Shown here piece by piece: positions 44,759 through 53,657 of a DNA stretch of 64,000 nt (its first letter is position 1; each line of letters opens with the position of its first letter). The stretch is taken from positions 1 through 64,000 of the forward strand of contig NC_015422.1 in assembly GCF_000204645.1 (NCBI RefSeq). The letters are read 5' to 3'. A program made the position numbers and the translations under genes. The notes beneath the pieces were generated by a model. It ran no database searches and had not been told where the DNA came from. It saw nothing but the letters and a program-made list of their open reading frames with translations. This stretch comes from Alicycliphilus denitrificans K601 (GTDB taxonomy: Bacteria > Pseudomonadota > Gammaproteobacteria > Burkholderiales > Burkholderiaceae_C).

Positions 44759-46012
44759 ATGGCGCTCAACCGGGTCTGGACCGCCTTCTTCCTGATCGCC
44801 TTCGCCACCGCCGCCGTGCGCTGGCTGCTGGGCGAGGCGGGCATTTTCCAGGCCCTGCTGTCGGCGATGTTCGACGGCGCGCGCGCGGGCTTCGAGATCT
44901 CGCTGGGCCTGGCCGGCATCATGGCGCTGTGGCTGGGCCTGATGCGCGTGGGCGAGCAGGCCGGCATGGTGGAGCTGCTGGCGCGCCTGGCCGGGCCGCT
45001 CTTGCGGCGGCTGTTTCCCGGCGTGCCCGCGGGCCACCCGGCCCAGGGCGCGATGACGCTGAACATATCGGCCAACCTGCTGGGGCTGGACAACGCCGCC
45101 ACGCCGCTGGGCCTGAAGGCCATGCAGGAGCTGCAGACCCTGAACCGCGAGCCCGAAGGCCAGGCCAGCAACGCGCAGATCATGTTCGTGGTCATGAACA
45201 CGGCTGGGCTCACGCTGATACCGACCTCGGTCATCGCCATACGCCAGAGCGTGGCGCTCAAGCAGGGGTTGGGCGCGGGCTTCAACGCGGCGGATATCTT
45301 CCTGCCCACGCTGCTGGTCACCTTCGCCTCGCTGCTTGCAGGCGTGCTGTCCGTGGCCGTGGCGCAGCGCCTGCCGCTGTGGCGCGCGCGACTGCTGCTG
45401 CCGCTGCTGGCCGTGGGCAGCCTGCTGGCGGCGGCCGTGGCGGCCCTCTCGCGCCTGCCTGCCGAGCGCGCGGCCCAGGTGGCGGGCACCACGGGCGCGG
45501 CCGTCATCCTGGGCGTGGTGGCGCTCTTCCTGCTGGCCGGCGCCTGGCGCCGCGTGAACATGTACTACGCGTTCATCGACGGCGCCAAGGAGGGCTTTGG
45601 CGTTGCCGTGCAGATCATTCCCTACCTGATCGCCATTCTGGTAGCCATCGGCGTGTTCCGCGCCGCCGGCTGCATGGACGCGCTACTGGCCGCCCTGGGC
45701 GCGGGCGTGGCGGCGCTGGGCTGGAACACCGACTTCCTGCCCGCCCTGCCCGTGGGGCTGATGAAGGTGCTCTCGGGCGCGGGCGCGCGCGGCCTGATGA
45801 TCGACGTGCTGCAGACGCACGGCGTGGACTCCTTCGTGGGGCGCCTGGCCGCCATCATCCAGGGCTCCACCGAGACCACCTTCTACGTGCTGGCCGTGTA
45901 CTTCGGCAGCGTGGGCGTGAAGCACACGCGCCACGCGCTCGCCTGCGCGCTGCTGGCCGACGCCGTGGGGCTCATCGCCGCCATCGGCGTGGGCTACGCC
46001 ATGCTGCGCTGA
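44759..46012 (+). CDS. SpmA/SpmB-like nucleoside-recognition (gate) membrane protein
   Basis: The 417-residue product has about ten hydrophobic segments and two gate domains. The first half has MTLNISANLLGLDNAATPLG and VVMNTAGLTLIPTSVIAIR, as in SpmA. The second has QIIPYLIAILVAIGVFRAAG and IQGSTETTFYVLAVYFGSVG, as in SpmB. In Firmicutes these are two spore-maturation proteins; the fused form is common in non-sporulating proteobacteria, where its role is unknown. It follows rdgC by 19 bp, likely in one operon, and ends just before module B. Confidence 0.85.
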   Translation: MALNRVWTAFFLIAFATAAVRWLLGEAGIFQALLSAMFDGARAGFEISLGLAGIMALWLGLMRVGEQAGMVELLARLAGPLLRRLFPGVPAGHPAQGAMTLNISANLLGLDNAATPLGLKAMQELQTLNREPEGQASNAQIMFVVMNTAGLTLIPTSVIAIRQSVALKQGLGAGFNAADIFLPTLLVTFASLLAGVLSVAVAQRLPLWRARLLLPLLAVGSLLAAAVAALSRLPAERAAQVAGTTGAAVILGVVALFLLAGAWRRVNMYYAFIDGAKEGFGVAVQIIPYLIAILVAIGVFRAAGCMDALLAALGAGVAALGWNTDFLPALPVGLMKVLSGAGARGLMIDVLQTHGVDSFVGRLAAIIQGSTETTFYVLAVYFGSVGVKHTRHALACALLADAVGLIAAIGVGYAMLR

Positions 46013-46124
46013 CCGGCGGCCGGTCGGCTCCCTTTCCTCCCTCAAATACCCGGCAGAGTACCGCTTCGCCACGCACCGGCGCGGCCGGGCAGGGAGCTTT
46101 TGCGCGGCGCTCCGGTTCGTTCCT

Positions 46125-46349
46125 GGTTGTTCTTTAATGTTCTTATAAAGAATAGTCGTAGTAGTAGAGGCCCGGCCCGGCTGTGGGCAAACCAGTTTTT
46201 ACTTTGCGTATCAACCACTTGCAGTGTGCCAAAGCATGGGGACGGGAACGGGCGCCCGCTGTCGCGCGAATGGGGACAAGCCCGCGATCCGGCCTGCGCC
46301 TGTGCATAAGCTGCGGGTTGTGCCGGAACGCTCCGCAGACTTATCCACA
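46125..46349 (+). other. Origin-like module B: DnaA-trio and perfect DnaA boxes
   Basis: An AT-rich stretch (about 46128-46152, TTCTTTAATGTTCTTATAAA) leads to TAG-TCG-TAG-TAG-TAG (46153-46167) and a GC-rich run (GGCCCGGCCCGG). Boxes are TGTGGGCAA (46182-46190, two mismatches), TGTGCATAA (46301-46309, consensus) and TTATCCACA (46341-46349, consensus, inverted). A weak TGGGGACAA lies at 46271-46279. Offsets from the trio equal those in module A. Between 46013 and 46498 no gene is supported; the region holds this module and one dispersed repeat. Confidence 0.65.
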
Positions 46350-46360
46350 GGCGTGGTTTT

Positions 46361-46418
46361 TGAGTGAAAAGTGGCCCAAGCGCTTTACTAACAGGCGCAG
46401 ATAGCTATTTTTTCAGGA
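46361..46418 (-). repeat. Dispersed TAGCT/AGCGCTT repeat, copy after module B
   Basis: On the minus strand it reads TGAAAAAATAGCTATCTGCG, then AAAGCGCTTGGGCC and TTTTC. It lies 12 bp beyond the last DnaA box of module B and upstream of the DUF3297 gene. Confidence 0.65.
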
Positions 46419-46498
46419 GCTATGAAGCGTGCGGACCGTCGCGGCCGCGCGATTGCGGGACAATGCGGGCCCGTCCGTTTTCTTCCGAGACTCTTCCC

Positions 46499-46750
46499 GT
46501 GACCGATTCCGCCCTGATTCCCCTGCCCGACCATCTGGCCGTAGACCCGCGCAGCCCCTACCACGTGGCGGCCGTGTTCCAGCAGCAAGCCGACATAGGC
46601 ATCCGCTTCAACGGCAAGGAGCGCTTCGACGTGGAGGAGTACTGTGTGAGCGAGGGCTGGATCAAGGTGCCCGCGGGCAAGACGCTGGACCGCAGGGGGC
46701 GGCCGCTGCTTATCACGCTCAAGGGGAGCGTGGAGGCGTTTTACAAGTAG
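46499..46750 (+). CDS. DUF3297 family protein
   Basis: The 83-residue product from GTG 46499 reads IPLPDHLAVDPRSPYHVAAV, then IGIRFNGKERFDVEEYCVSE and GSVEAFYK, characteristic of DUF3297. These are small conserved soluble proteins of unknown role. An ATG at 46463 would add 12 codons that are not typical; neither start has a clear ribosome-binding site. Its end overlaps the convergent glycosidase gene by 32 bp. Confidence 0.8.
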   Translation: MTDSALIPLPDHLAVDPRSPYHVAAVFQQQADIGIRFNGKERFDVEEYCVSEGWIKVPAGKTLDRRGRPLLITLKGSVEAFYK

Positions 46751-48596
46751 CGAGTGTGGGGCATCGCACGGCGTTGGCGATTTCGCGCACGAAAATCTGC
46801 TGCCACATGGCCTGGGTGGCATCTTCGACCAATTGCGGCGTAAAGCCGAACACCAGCGTCCGTTCGCCACGCACCATGATGCCTTGGCGCTTGTTGAGGA
46901 TGTCGGTGGCCAGCAGGCGATAGCCAGGACGCGGGGTCATGGCCGCGTAGCCCGTGTACAGCTTGCGCGCAGGTTTCAGGCGCAGGATCTGGCCGTCGTC
47001 CGTCAGGAAGATGCCGCCGCGCGGCCTCCACGTAATGTTCTCGATGCCGAAAACCTCGTGCATCCAGTCGTAGACGGGTTTGCCGTTCTCATCGAATTCG
47101 CCAAGGCGCATGTCCTGGACCAGCGTGCCGCCCTTTTTCCAGTAGGCCTTGAGCTGCTGCTTGATGGATGCGGGCAGGGCGGCTTGGTGTGGAACTACGA
47201 TGGCGTTCAGGCGCTGCAGCAGATCGTCTTCCTGCAGGTTCTTTTCACCGATGACGTGGACGTCGAAGCCCGGCTGCGTGCTCAGGAGGTTGTAGGCTTC
47301 GAGCAGCGCCTCGCGGTGCACGTTGACGCCGCCGCTGCGGTCCCCGTGCCATACGTAGTAGTTGCTGGTGGAGGCGAGGATGCCCACGGTGAGTTTCTTT
47401 CCCGTGCTGGCAGTGGCGGGCACGGGGGGCTGCACGCGCAGGGCCTGGAGCTTATCGAGATCCACCGTGCCGGTGAGGTGCGTGTCGAGTTGGCGCTGCA
47501 GACCGCCCACCTCGTAGCCGATCACGTTCGGCTGCGCCAGCGCGGTGGACAGGGTGCGGCTGATGACGGGCAGGAGTTCGGTGGATTTTTTCACGCGCTC
47601 CCACTGCTCGGCATAGGCGCCCACCATGATCTGCTTGTAGCCCACCGAGGCCATGTAGTTGGCCAGCATGGGCAGCACGCGCGCGTCGGGCGACAAGCTG
47701 TACCCGTCGTAGAAGTTGTAGTCGATGACGGCAATGTCCAGGCAGTCGGCCAGTTGCTCGGCCACGCTGGTGGCGTAGATGCCGTCGTGCGCGGTGAAGA
47801 GTTCGCCAAAGTAGCTCATGGCGCGGCCGCCCTGGCTGCGGATGGCGTCGGCGTAGAAGCAGGTGGCCTCCTTCAGATTCGCTTCGCGGAACTGCTTGTG
47901 CGCGTGCAGCAGCGGCTCCGTCCTGGGCAGGCCCAGGGCAATGTCGCTGGTGTAGTTGATGACGGGCAGCGGTGCGCCCGTTTGCTGGCGGAAGGCAGCC
48001 TGCGCGGCGTCGGCGTAGTCGCGCCACTGGTAGCCGGTCTGGCCGTATTTGATTTCATGCTCTTCTTGCAGGCCGATGGAGTAGGCCGTGACCTTCCCGG
48101 GATAGCGCTGCGAGAGATGGGCCACGGCATTGCGCACGAACTGGGCCGAGAACTGGCGCACCGTGGGGTTCATGAAGTCGGGCTGCGGCGTGGACTGGCC
48201 CGAGAAGTTCTTCATAAACCCATCGGGCACCTGCCTGTACAGCCATTCAGGCACGGTGGTGCGGCCGGGGAAATGCTTGCCCGTTCCATCGAAGTACGCG
48301 CGGCCCCCCATGTCGAGCACGACGACAAGCGATAGTCCACCCTGGGTGAGCTGGTCGAAGTACGGGTCGTAGGCCGAGAAGTCGAAATGGCCCGGCTGTG
48401 CTTCGACGTCGGCCCAGGTAAGGTACACCGTGGCGTGGTTGATGCCTCGGCGCTGTAGGTCGCTGACGATCTGCGGGTTCTGACGCAGATCCTGGGGCAT
48501 GACGATGAGGGTGGCCACCTGCGGCTTGGCAGTTGCAGCACCGCCGACAAACAGAGAGCACAGCAGTGCTGCGGCTGAGCGGAGAAGGAAGTTCAT
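46719..48596 (-). CDS. Secreted GH42-like (beta-galactosidase-type) glycoside hydrolase
   Basis: The 625-residue product has a signal peptide (SAAALLCSLFVGGAATA). A TIM-barrel region follows (about 25-390), with RRGINHATVYLTWADVEAQP, YSIGLQEEHEIKYGQTGYQW (a likely acid/base Glu) and FYADAIRSQGGRAMSYFGE. Then comes a flavodoxin-like trimerisation domain (about 400-540: VGILASTSNYYVWHGD, NAIVVPHQAALP, GGTLVQDMRLGEFD). This order is that of GH42. No sugar transporter or regulator is adjacent. ATG 48596 is chosen at the signal peptide. Substrate is unknown. Confidence 0.72.
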   Translation of the reverse strand: MNFLLRSAAALLCSLFVGGAATAKPQVATLIVMPQDLRQNPQIVSDLQRRGINHATVYLTWADVEAQPGHFDFSAYDPYFDQLTQGGLSLVVVLDMGGRAYFDGTGKHFPGRTTVPEWLYRQVPDGFMKNFSGQSTPQPDFMNPTVRQFSAQFVRNAVAHLSQRYPGKVTAYSIGLQEEHEIKYGQTGYQWRDYADAAQAAFRQQTGAPLPVINYTSDIALGLPRTEPLLHAHKQFREANLKEATCFYADAIRSQGGRAMSYFGELFTAHDGIYATSVAEQLADCLDIAVIDYNFYDGYSLSPDARVLPMLANYMASVGYKQIMVGAYAEQWERVKKSTELLPVISRTLSTALAQPNVIGYEVGGLQRQLDTHLTGTVDLDKLQALRVQPPVPATASTGKKLTVGILASTSNYYVWHGDRSGGVNVHREALLEAYNLLSTQPGFDVHVIGEKNLQEDDLLQRLNAIVVPHQAALPASIKQQLKAYWKKGGTLVQDMRLGEFDENGKPVYDWMHEVFGIENITWRPRGGIFLTDDGQILRLKPARKLYTGYAAMTPRPGYRLLATDILNKRQGIMVRGERTLVFGFTPQLVEDATQAMWQQIFVREIANAVRCPTLATCKTPPRSP

Positions 48597-48693
48597 GTGC
48601 GTTCTTGAATGCCGGGAACCACATATTCTCTTATAGTCGAACGTGCTCGAAGACCGTCGCAATCCCCTGTCCGTCGCCGACGCATCAGGAGCC

Positions 48694-49131
48694 CTAATGC
48701 GCGCCCGGCCCGGCAAGGTCGTCCAGGATGGGGCAGTCCGGCCGGTCGTCCCCATGGCAGCAGCCCACCAGCGCCTGCAGGCTGCGCTGCATGGCCTGCA
48801 TGGCGGCGATGCGTTCGCTCAGGCTTGCTATGTGCTTTTGCGCGATCTGCTTGACCTGGCTGCTGGCGCGGGCCTTGTCCTGCCACAGGCCGAGCAGGGC
48901 GGCGATCTCTTCCATGGAAAAGCCCAGGTCGCGCGCGCGGCGGATGAAGCGCAGGGTGTGCACGTCGGCCTCGGTGTACTGGCGGTAGCCGTTGCTTGTG
49001 CGGGCCACGCCGGTGAGCAGGCCTAGCGATTCGTAGTGCCGCACCATGCGCGCCGAGACGCCGGCGCGCTCGGCCGCCGTGCCTATGGGCACGGGCCAGT
49101 CTTGCGCGGGTGCGGCGATCTGACGGCTCAC
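48694..49131 (-). CDS. cueR: Copper-responsive MerR-family regulator CueR
   Basis: The 145-residue product has a MerR winged helix (IGTAAERAGVSARMVRHYES, SNGYRQYTEADVHTL), a dimerisation helix and a C-terminal metal loop CCHGDDRPDCPIL. The Cys spacing (C-x7-C) is that of Cu(I)/Ag(I) sensors. It follows copZ with a 4-bp overlap on the same strand. It probably activates the two divergent promoters at 49387-49463. Confidence 0.88.
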   Translation of the reverse strand: MSRQIAAPAQDWPVPIGTAAERAGVSARMVRHYESLGLLTGVARTSNGYRQYTEADVHTLRFIRRARDLGFSMEEIAALLGLWQDKARASSQVKQIAQKHIASLSERIAAMQAMQRSLQALVGCCHGDDRPDCPILDDLAGPGAH

Positions 49132-49325
49132 GCGGCGACCTTGTAGCCCTCTTCCTGGATGGCGGCGGCCAGGACCTCGCGCGGCTGGTCGCTCTCGACC
49201 GCGACCTGGCCCGTGGCCAGGTCCACCTTGACGATGGCATCGGTGTCGACCTGGCGCACGGCGTGCACCACGGCGCGCTCGCAGTGGCCGCAGGTCATTC
49301 CCTGGACTTGGAACGTGTATTGCAT
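49128..49325 (-). CDS. copZ: Copper chaperone CopZ (heavy-metal-associated domain)
   Basis: The 65-residue product is a single HMA domain with the metal-binding GMTCGHC motif at residues 9-15 and the usual ferredoxin-like length, ending EEGYKVAA. It carries Cu(I) to CopA in the cytoplasm. It is divergent from copA, and cueR is translationally coupled behind it. Confidence 0.9.
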   Translation of the reverse strand: MQYTFQVQGMTCGHCERAVVHAVRQVDTDAIVKVDLATGQVAVESDQPREVLAAAIQEEGYKVAA

Positions 49326-49386
49326 GGGGGTCCTTTCGTGGAGGGCTGTGGAGGAAAGTGCGGGCCAGCGCGTGGCCGACGGCTGC

Positions 49387-49417
49387 ATCATGAAGCCTGA
49401 CATGGTGTCAAAGTCAA
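49387..49417 (-). promoter_or_regulatory. CueR-type promoter of copZ-cueR
   Basis: On the minus strand, TTGACT (49412-49417) and CATGAT (49387-49392) are 19 bp apart, the long spacer typical of MerR-activated promoters. The spacer holds a dyad (GACACCATGTC). The core CATGTCAGG is shared with the copA promoter. Confidence 0.65.
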
Positions 49418-49432
49418 GGTCGGAGGCGATGC

Positions 49433-49463
49433 TTGACTCTGCCATCATGTCAGGGTTTAAGGT
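49433..49463 (+). promoter_or_regulatory. CueR-type promoter of copA
   Basis: TTGACT (49433-49438) is followed after 19 bp by TAAGGT (49458-49463). The spacer CTGCCATCATGTCAGGG matches that of the divergent copZ promoter at most positions. The two promoters face away from each other, 15 bp between their -35 elements, so CueR can drive both. Confidence 0.65.
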
Positions 49464-49494
49464 GGCGCCAATCGTTGATTGCAAGATGCCAGCC

Positions 49495-51726
49495 ATGAAC
49501 TCTGCCTCCCTTCGAACTGCCGATGCCCCGGATACCCTGGACCTGGGTGTCGGCGGCATGACCTGCGCGAGCTGCGTGGGCCGTGTGGAGCGCGCGCTGC
49601 GCAAGGTGCCGGGCGTGCGGGACGCCACGGTGAACCTGGCGACCGAGCGCGCGCACATCGTCGTCGACGCCGCCGCGGCTGCGGGCATGGATGCCGTGCT
49701 GCGCCGCGCCGTGCGCAATGCCGGCTACGAGCCGCGCTCGGTGGCGGAGCAGGACGCGGACGCCGCCGCGGAGCAGTCGCCCTGGGCCGGCTTCACGTCG
49801 GTGGCGATCGGCCTGCTGCTGTCGGCGCCCCTGGTGCTGCCGATGTTCGGCGACCTGTTTGGCCGGCACTGGATGTTGCCGGCTTGGGCGCAGTTCCTGC
49901 TGGCCACGCCGGTGCAGTTCATCCTGGGCGCGCGCTTCTACAAGGCGGGCTGGCATGCGGCGAAGGCGCTCACGGGCAACATGGACCTGCTGGTGGCCCT
50001 GGGCACGAGCGCGGGCTACGGCCTGTCGCTGTGGCTGTGGTGGACGGCCGCGCCGGGCCACGCGCCGCACCTGTACTTCGAGGCCTCGGCCGTGGTCGTC
50101 ACACTGGTGCTGCTGGGCAAGTGGCTGGAGGCGCGGGCCAAGCGCCAGACCACGGCGGCCATCCGCGCGCTGCATGCGCTGCGGCCCGAGGTGGCGCACC
50201 TGCTGGTCCGCGACGGCGAGGTGGACGTGCCCATCGCCGAGGTGATGGCCGGCGACCGCCTGGTGGTGCGCCCCGGCGAGCGCATTCCCGTGGATGGGCT
50301 GGTCCAGGAGGGACACACGCAGGTGGACGAGTCCATGCTGACCGGCGAGCCCCTGCCCGTGGTGCGCGAGGCGGGCGGAACGTTGACCGGCGGCTCCATC
50401 AACGGCGACGGCCGCATCGTGATGCAGGTCACGGCCGTGGGCGGCGAAACAGTGCTTGCGCGCATCATCCGCCTGGTGGAGGACGCCCAGGCCGCCAAGG
50501 CGCCGATCCAGCGGTTGGTGGATCAGGTGTCGGCCGTGTTCGTGCCCGCGGTGATCGCGATCGCGCTGGTCACGCTGGCTGGCTGGCTGTGGGCCGGCGT
50601 GGGGCTGGAAACGGCGCTGATACGCGCCGTGGCGGTGCTGGTCATCGCCTGCCCCTGCGCGCTGGGCCTGGCGACGCCCGCAGCCATCATGGCCGGCACA
50701 GGCGTGGCCGCGAAGTACGGCATCCTGATCAAAGACGCCGAGGCGCTGGAGGTGGCGCACCGCGTGGGCACGGTGGCCTTTGACAAGACCGGCACGCTGA
50801 CCGTGGGGCGCCCGCGCCTGACGGCATTCCACGCGCATCCTGAATCGGATGAACCGGCGCTGCTGTCCGCCGTGGCGGCGGTGCAAAGCGGCAGCGAGCA
50901 TCCGCTGGCGCGCGCGGTGGTGGCCGCCGCGCAGGAGCGCGGCCTGGCCCTGGCCCAGCCCGAGGGCGTGCGCGCCGTGCCCGGCCGCGGCACCGAGGGC
51001 GAGGTGGCGGGCCGCAGCTACCTGGTGGGCAGCCTGCGCTGGATGCAGGAGCTGGGCGTGGACCTGGGGCCGCTGGCCGGGCAGGCCGCCGCGCTGCAGG
51101 GGCAGGGCGCCACCGTGTCGGCCGTGGCCGAGCGCGTCACCCAGGGGCTGGCGGCCCGCGCCCTGCTGGCCTTCGGCGATGAGCCCAAGCCCGGCGCGCG
51201 CGAGGCGCTGGAGCGGCTCAAGGCCCGGGGCGTGCGCTGCGTGATGATCTCGGGCGACAACCGCGGCGCGGCCGAGGCCATGGCGCGCCGCCTGGGCCTG
51301 GACCCTGCGGCGGGGGAGGTCATGGCCGAGGTGCTGCCCGGCGACAAGGCGGCGGCCGTTGCTGCGCTCAAGGTCGGCGGCAAGGTGGTCGCCATGGTGG
51401 GTGATGGCGTGAACGACGCGCCGGCGCTGGCCGCGGCCGACGTGGGCATGGCCATGGGCAACGGCACCGACGTGGCCATGCACGCCGCGGGCATCACGCT
51501 GATGCGCGGCGAGCCGCGCCTGGTGGCGGCGGCGCTCGACGTGTCGCACCGCACCGTGGCCAAGATCCGCCAGAACCTGTTCTGGGCCTTTGCCTACAAC
51601 GTGGCCGGCATACCGCTGGCGGCGCTGGGCTACCTGAACCCCGTGGTGGCGGGCGCGGCCATGGCGCTGAGCTCGGTCAGCGTGATGACCAACGCCCTGT
51701 TGCTCAAGCGCTGGCGCGCCGAATAG
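49495..51726 (+). CDS. copA: Copper-exporting P1B-type ATPase CopA
   Basis: The 743-residue product has one N-terminal HMA domain ([15 protein letters not shown]), eight expected membrane helices and the P-type motifs. These are TGEP (actuator), [11 protein letters not shown] (Cu(I)-binding CPC helix), DKTGTLT (phosphorylated Asp), SEHPLARA (nucleotide site) and [11 protein letters not shown]. It pumps Cu(I) out of the cytoplasm. ATG 49495 is chosen; ATG 49486 is possible. The long open frame upstream runs through the promoter and is not used. Confidence 0.94.
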   Translation: MNSASLRTADAPDTLDLGVGGMTCASCVGRVERALRKVPGVRDATVNLATERAHIVVDAAAAAGMDAVLRRAVRNAGYEPRSVAEQDADAAAEQSPWAGFTSVAIGLLLSAPLVLPMFGDLFGRHWMLPAWAQFLLATPVQFILGARFYKAGWHAAKALTGNMDLLVALGTSAGYGLSLWLWWTAAPGHAPHLYFEASAVVVTLVLLGKWLEARAKRQTTAAIRALHALRPEVAHLLVRDGEVDVPIAEVMAGDRLVVRPGERIPVDGLVQEGHTQVDESMLTGEPLPVVREAGGTLTGGSINGDGRIVMQVTAVGGETVLARIIRLVEDAQAAKAPIQRLVDQVSAVFVPAVIAIALVTLAGWLWAGVGLETALIRAVAVLVIACPCALGLATPAAIMAGTGVAAKYGILIKDAEALEVAHRVGTVAFDKTGTLTVGRPRLTAFHAHPESDEPALLSAVAAVQSGSEHPLARAVVAAAQERGLALAQPEGVRAVPGRGTEGEVAGRSYLVGSLRWMQELGVDLGPLAGQAAALQGQGATVSAVAERVTQGLAARALLAFGDEPKPGAREALERLKARGVRCVMISGDNRGAAEAMARRLGLDPAAGEVMAEVLPGDKAAAVAALKVGGKVVAMVGDGVNDAPALAAADVGMAMGNGTDVAMHAAGITLMRGEPRLVAAALDVSHRTVAKIRQNLFWAFAYNVAGIPLAALGYLNPVVAGAAMALSSVSVMTNALLLKRWRAE

Positions 51727-51852
51727 CACCGCATAAAATGTAAGTAATTGCCACAAATTCTCCATTTTGTCTGTTAGGTCGCAGCAATTTGTTGCATATT
51801 CACGCACGGCACTGCAAGACGGTGTCTCTCGTATGACAAAAGGAAGACAGTG

Positions 51853-53502
51853 ATGACTATGTACGCGCTCATGCGCTGGTTCTCGATTCGCATGCGCATG
51901 ATTGGCGCCATCGGTGTGGTGCTCACCCTGCTGTTCATGCTGGGAGGCGCGGGCATGCTGGGCATGTTCCGCCTCCATGGACTGAGCCAGGATTTCATAG
52001 CCCAGCCCCATGCGGCGGTGCGCCTGCTGGGCGAGCTGCGCGGGGAGATGGGGCAGATACGCCAGGCCGAGAAGGACATGATCATCCATTACGAGCGGCC
52101 CGAGGCGGTGCGCGCGGCGCACACGCAGTGGCTGACGGCGCTGGACCGCGCTAAGGCCGTGGCGACCAGGATCGACGGCCTGAATCTGGAGCAGGAACAG
52201 GCCCTGGCGCGGGACATCGCCAAGCATCTGGACACTTACCGCGAGCAGTTCGCCCATGTGGCGCGCCAGCTGGAGGAGGGCGGCTACGACACGGCCACGA
52301 TCGCCAACCGCATGAGCACCAAGGCCGTGGCGCAGTTCGTGGTCGCCGCCGAGAAGCTGCAGGCCCTGGACAAGGCCCTGGGCGCCGAGGTGGACGGCGC
52401 CATTGCGCGCCAGGGCAGCATCGCCGAGCAGACCCAGTGGCTGTTCGGCCTTGCGGTGCTGATCACCGTGGCGGTGGTGGTGCCGTTCACGCTGCTCAAC
52501 ATGGTGTCGATCTGCCGCCCGCTGGAGGCGGCGCGCGCGCTGGCGCAGTCCATCGCCGGCGGCAACCTGGCGCAGCGCATCGAGGTCGACGGCCGCGACG
52601 AGGTGGCCGACTTGCAGCGCGCGCTGCTGGACATGCAGGGTGGCCTGGGCGCGCTGGTCTCGCAGGTGCGCGACGCCAGCGGCAACATCGCCACCGCCAG
52701 CCAGGAGATCGCCATGGGCAACCAGGACCTGTCGGCGCGCACCGAGCAGACGGCCAGCAACGCTCAGGAGGCCGTGGCCGCGCTGTCGCAGCTCACGGCC
52801 ACGGTGCAGCAGACGGCCTCGTCCTCGCAGGTGGCCAACCAGCTCGTGGCCTCGGCATCGGGCACGGCCACGCGCGGCGGCCAGGTGGTGCAGCAGGCGG
52901 TGAGCAGCATGCACGAGATCTCGGCCTCCAGCCGCAAGATCGGCGACATCATCGGCCTGATCGACTCCATCGCGTTCCAGACCAACATCCTGGCGCTCAA
53001 CGCGGCGGTGGAGGCCGCGCGCGCGGGCGAGCAGGGCCGGGGCTTCGCCGTGGTGGCCGGCGAGGTGCGCAACCTCGCGCAGCGCAGCGCAGCGGCGGCC
53101 AGCGAGATCAAGGGCCTGATCCAGTCGAGCGTGCAGGCCGTGGAAGGCGGCGTGCGCCACGTGGAGGACGCGGGCAAGGCCATGCAGGAGATCGTGGTCA
53201 GCGTGCAGCGCGTGACGGACATGATCGGCGAGATCCATTCCGCCGCCACCGAGCAGGCCGCGGGCATCGGCGAGGTCAATGCCTCCGTGGGCGAGATCGA
53301 CCGCATGACGCAGCAGAACGCGGCGCTGGTGGAAGAGTCCGCCGCGGCCGCCGAGTCGCTGCGTGAGCAGGCCGCGCGCCTGTCGCAGGTGGTGCAGCAG
53401 TTCCAGCTGGCGGATGGCCAGCAGGCGGCGGCGCGCGCCGCCGCCCCGGCACGGGCCGCCCTGGAGTCCGACCCGGCCCTGCCGCGCCTGGGCGTGGCCT
53501 GA
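51853..53502 (+). CDS. Methyl-accepting chemotaxis protein
   Basis: The 549-residue product has a transmembrane helix at about 15-38, a four-helix-bundle periplasmic sensor to about 200 and a second helix ([20 protein letters not shown]). A HAMP domain follows, then a long cytoplasmic signalling coil with the conserved hairpin tip ([20 protein letters not shown], then [20 protein letters not shown]). The ligand is unknown. ATG 51853 has AGGAAG at the right distance; the GTG one codon before is in frame. Its neighbours are copper and metal genes, but no direct link is shown. Confidence 0.93.
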   Translation: MTMYALMRWFSIRMRMIGAIGVVLTLLFMLGGAGMLGMFRLHGLSQDFIAQPHAAVRLLGELRGEMGQIRQAEKDMIIHYERPEAVRAAHTQWLTALDRAKAVATRIDGLNLEQEQALARDIAKHLDTYREQFAHVARQLEEGGYDTATIANRMSTKAVAQFVVAAEKLQALDKALGAEVDGAIARQGSIAEQTQWLFGLAVLITVAVVVPFTLLNMVSICRPLEAARALAQSIAGGNLAQRIEVDGRDEVADLQRALLDMQGGLGALVSQVRDASGNIATASQEIAMGNQDLSARTEQTASNAQEAVAALSQLTATVQQTASSSQVANQLVASASGTATRGGQVVQQAVSSMHEISASSRKIGDIIGLIDSIAFQTNILALNAAVEAARAGEQGRGFAVVAGEVRNLAQRSAAAASEIKGLIQSSVQAVEGGVRHVEDAGKAMQEIVVSVQRVTDMIGEIHSAATEQAAGIGEVNASVGEIDRMTQQNAALVEESAAAAESLREQAARLSQVVQQFQLADGQQAAARAAAPARAALESDPALPRLGVA

Positions 53503-53543
53503 CCGCCGGGGCGGCGCGGGCCGCCCCATGGGTCTCCCCCTTT

Positions 53544-53567
53544 GCGCACCCCAGGGTGCGCTTTTTT
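53544..53567 (+). terminator. Rho-independent terminator after the chemoreceptor gene
   Basis: GCGCACC (53544-53550) pairs with GGTGCGC (53555-53561) around a 4-base loop, followed by six T's (53562-53567). It lies 42 bp after the stop codon. Confidence 0.85.
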
Positions 53568-53578
53568 GTTATCGACTC

Positions 53579-53627
53579 AATAGCTAGAAGCACTTTATGG
53601 GCGGGCGCTGCAGGCATTTTTTATGCA
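53579..53627 (+). repeat. Dispersed TAGCT/AGCGCTT repeat, copy after the chemoreceptor terminator
   Basis: It reads AATAGCTAGAAGCACTTTAT, then GGGCGCTGCAGGCATTTTTT. It directly follows the terminator and lies between convergent genes. Confidence 0.65.
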
Positions 53628-53657
53628 ATTCCTGCATGCGCCCCGCCCGGCACTCCG

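Noticed and set aside
49450..53529. 1359-codon open frame on the minus strand opposite copA and the chemoreceptor gene
   Set aside because: The translation is a His/Arg/Gly/Leu-rich shadow without domains. It covers two well-supported genes.
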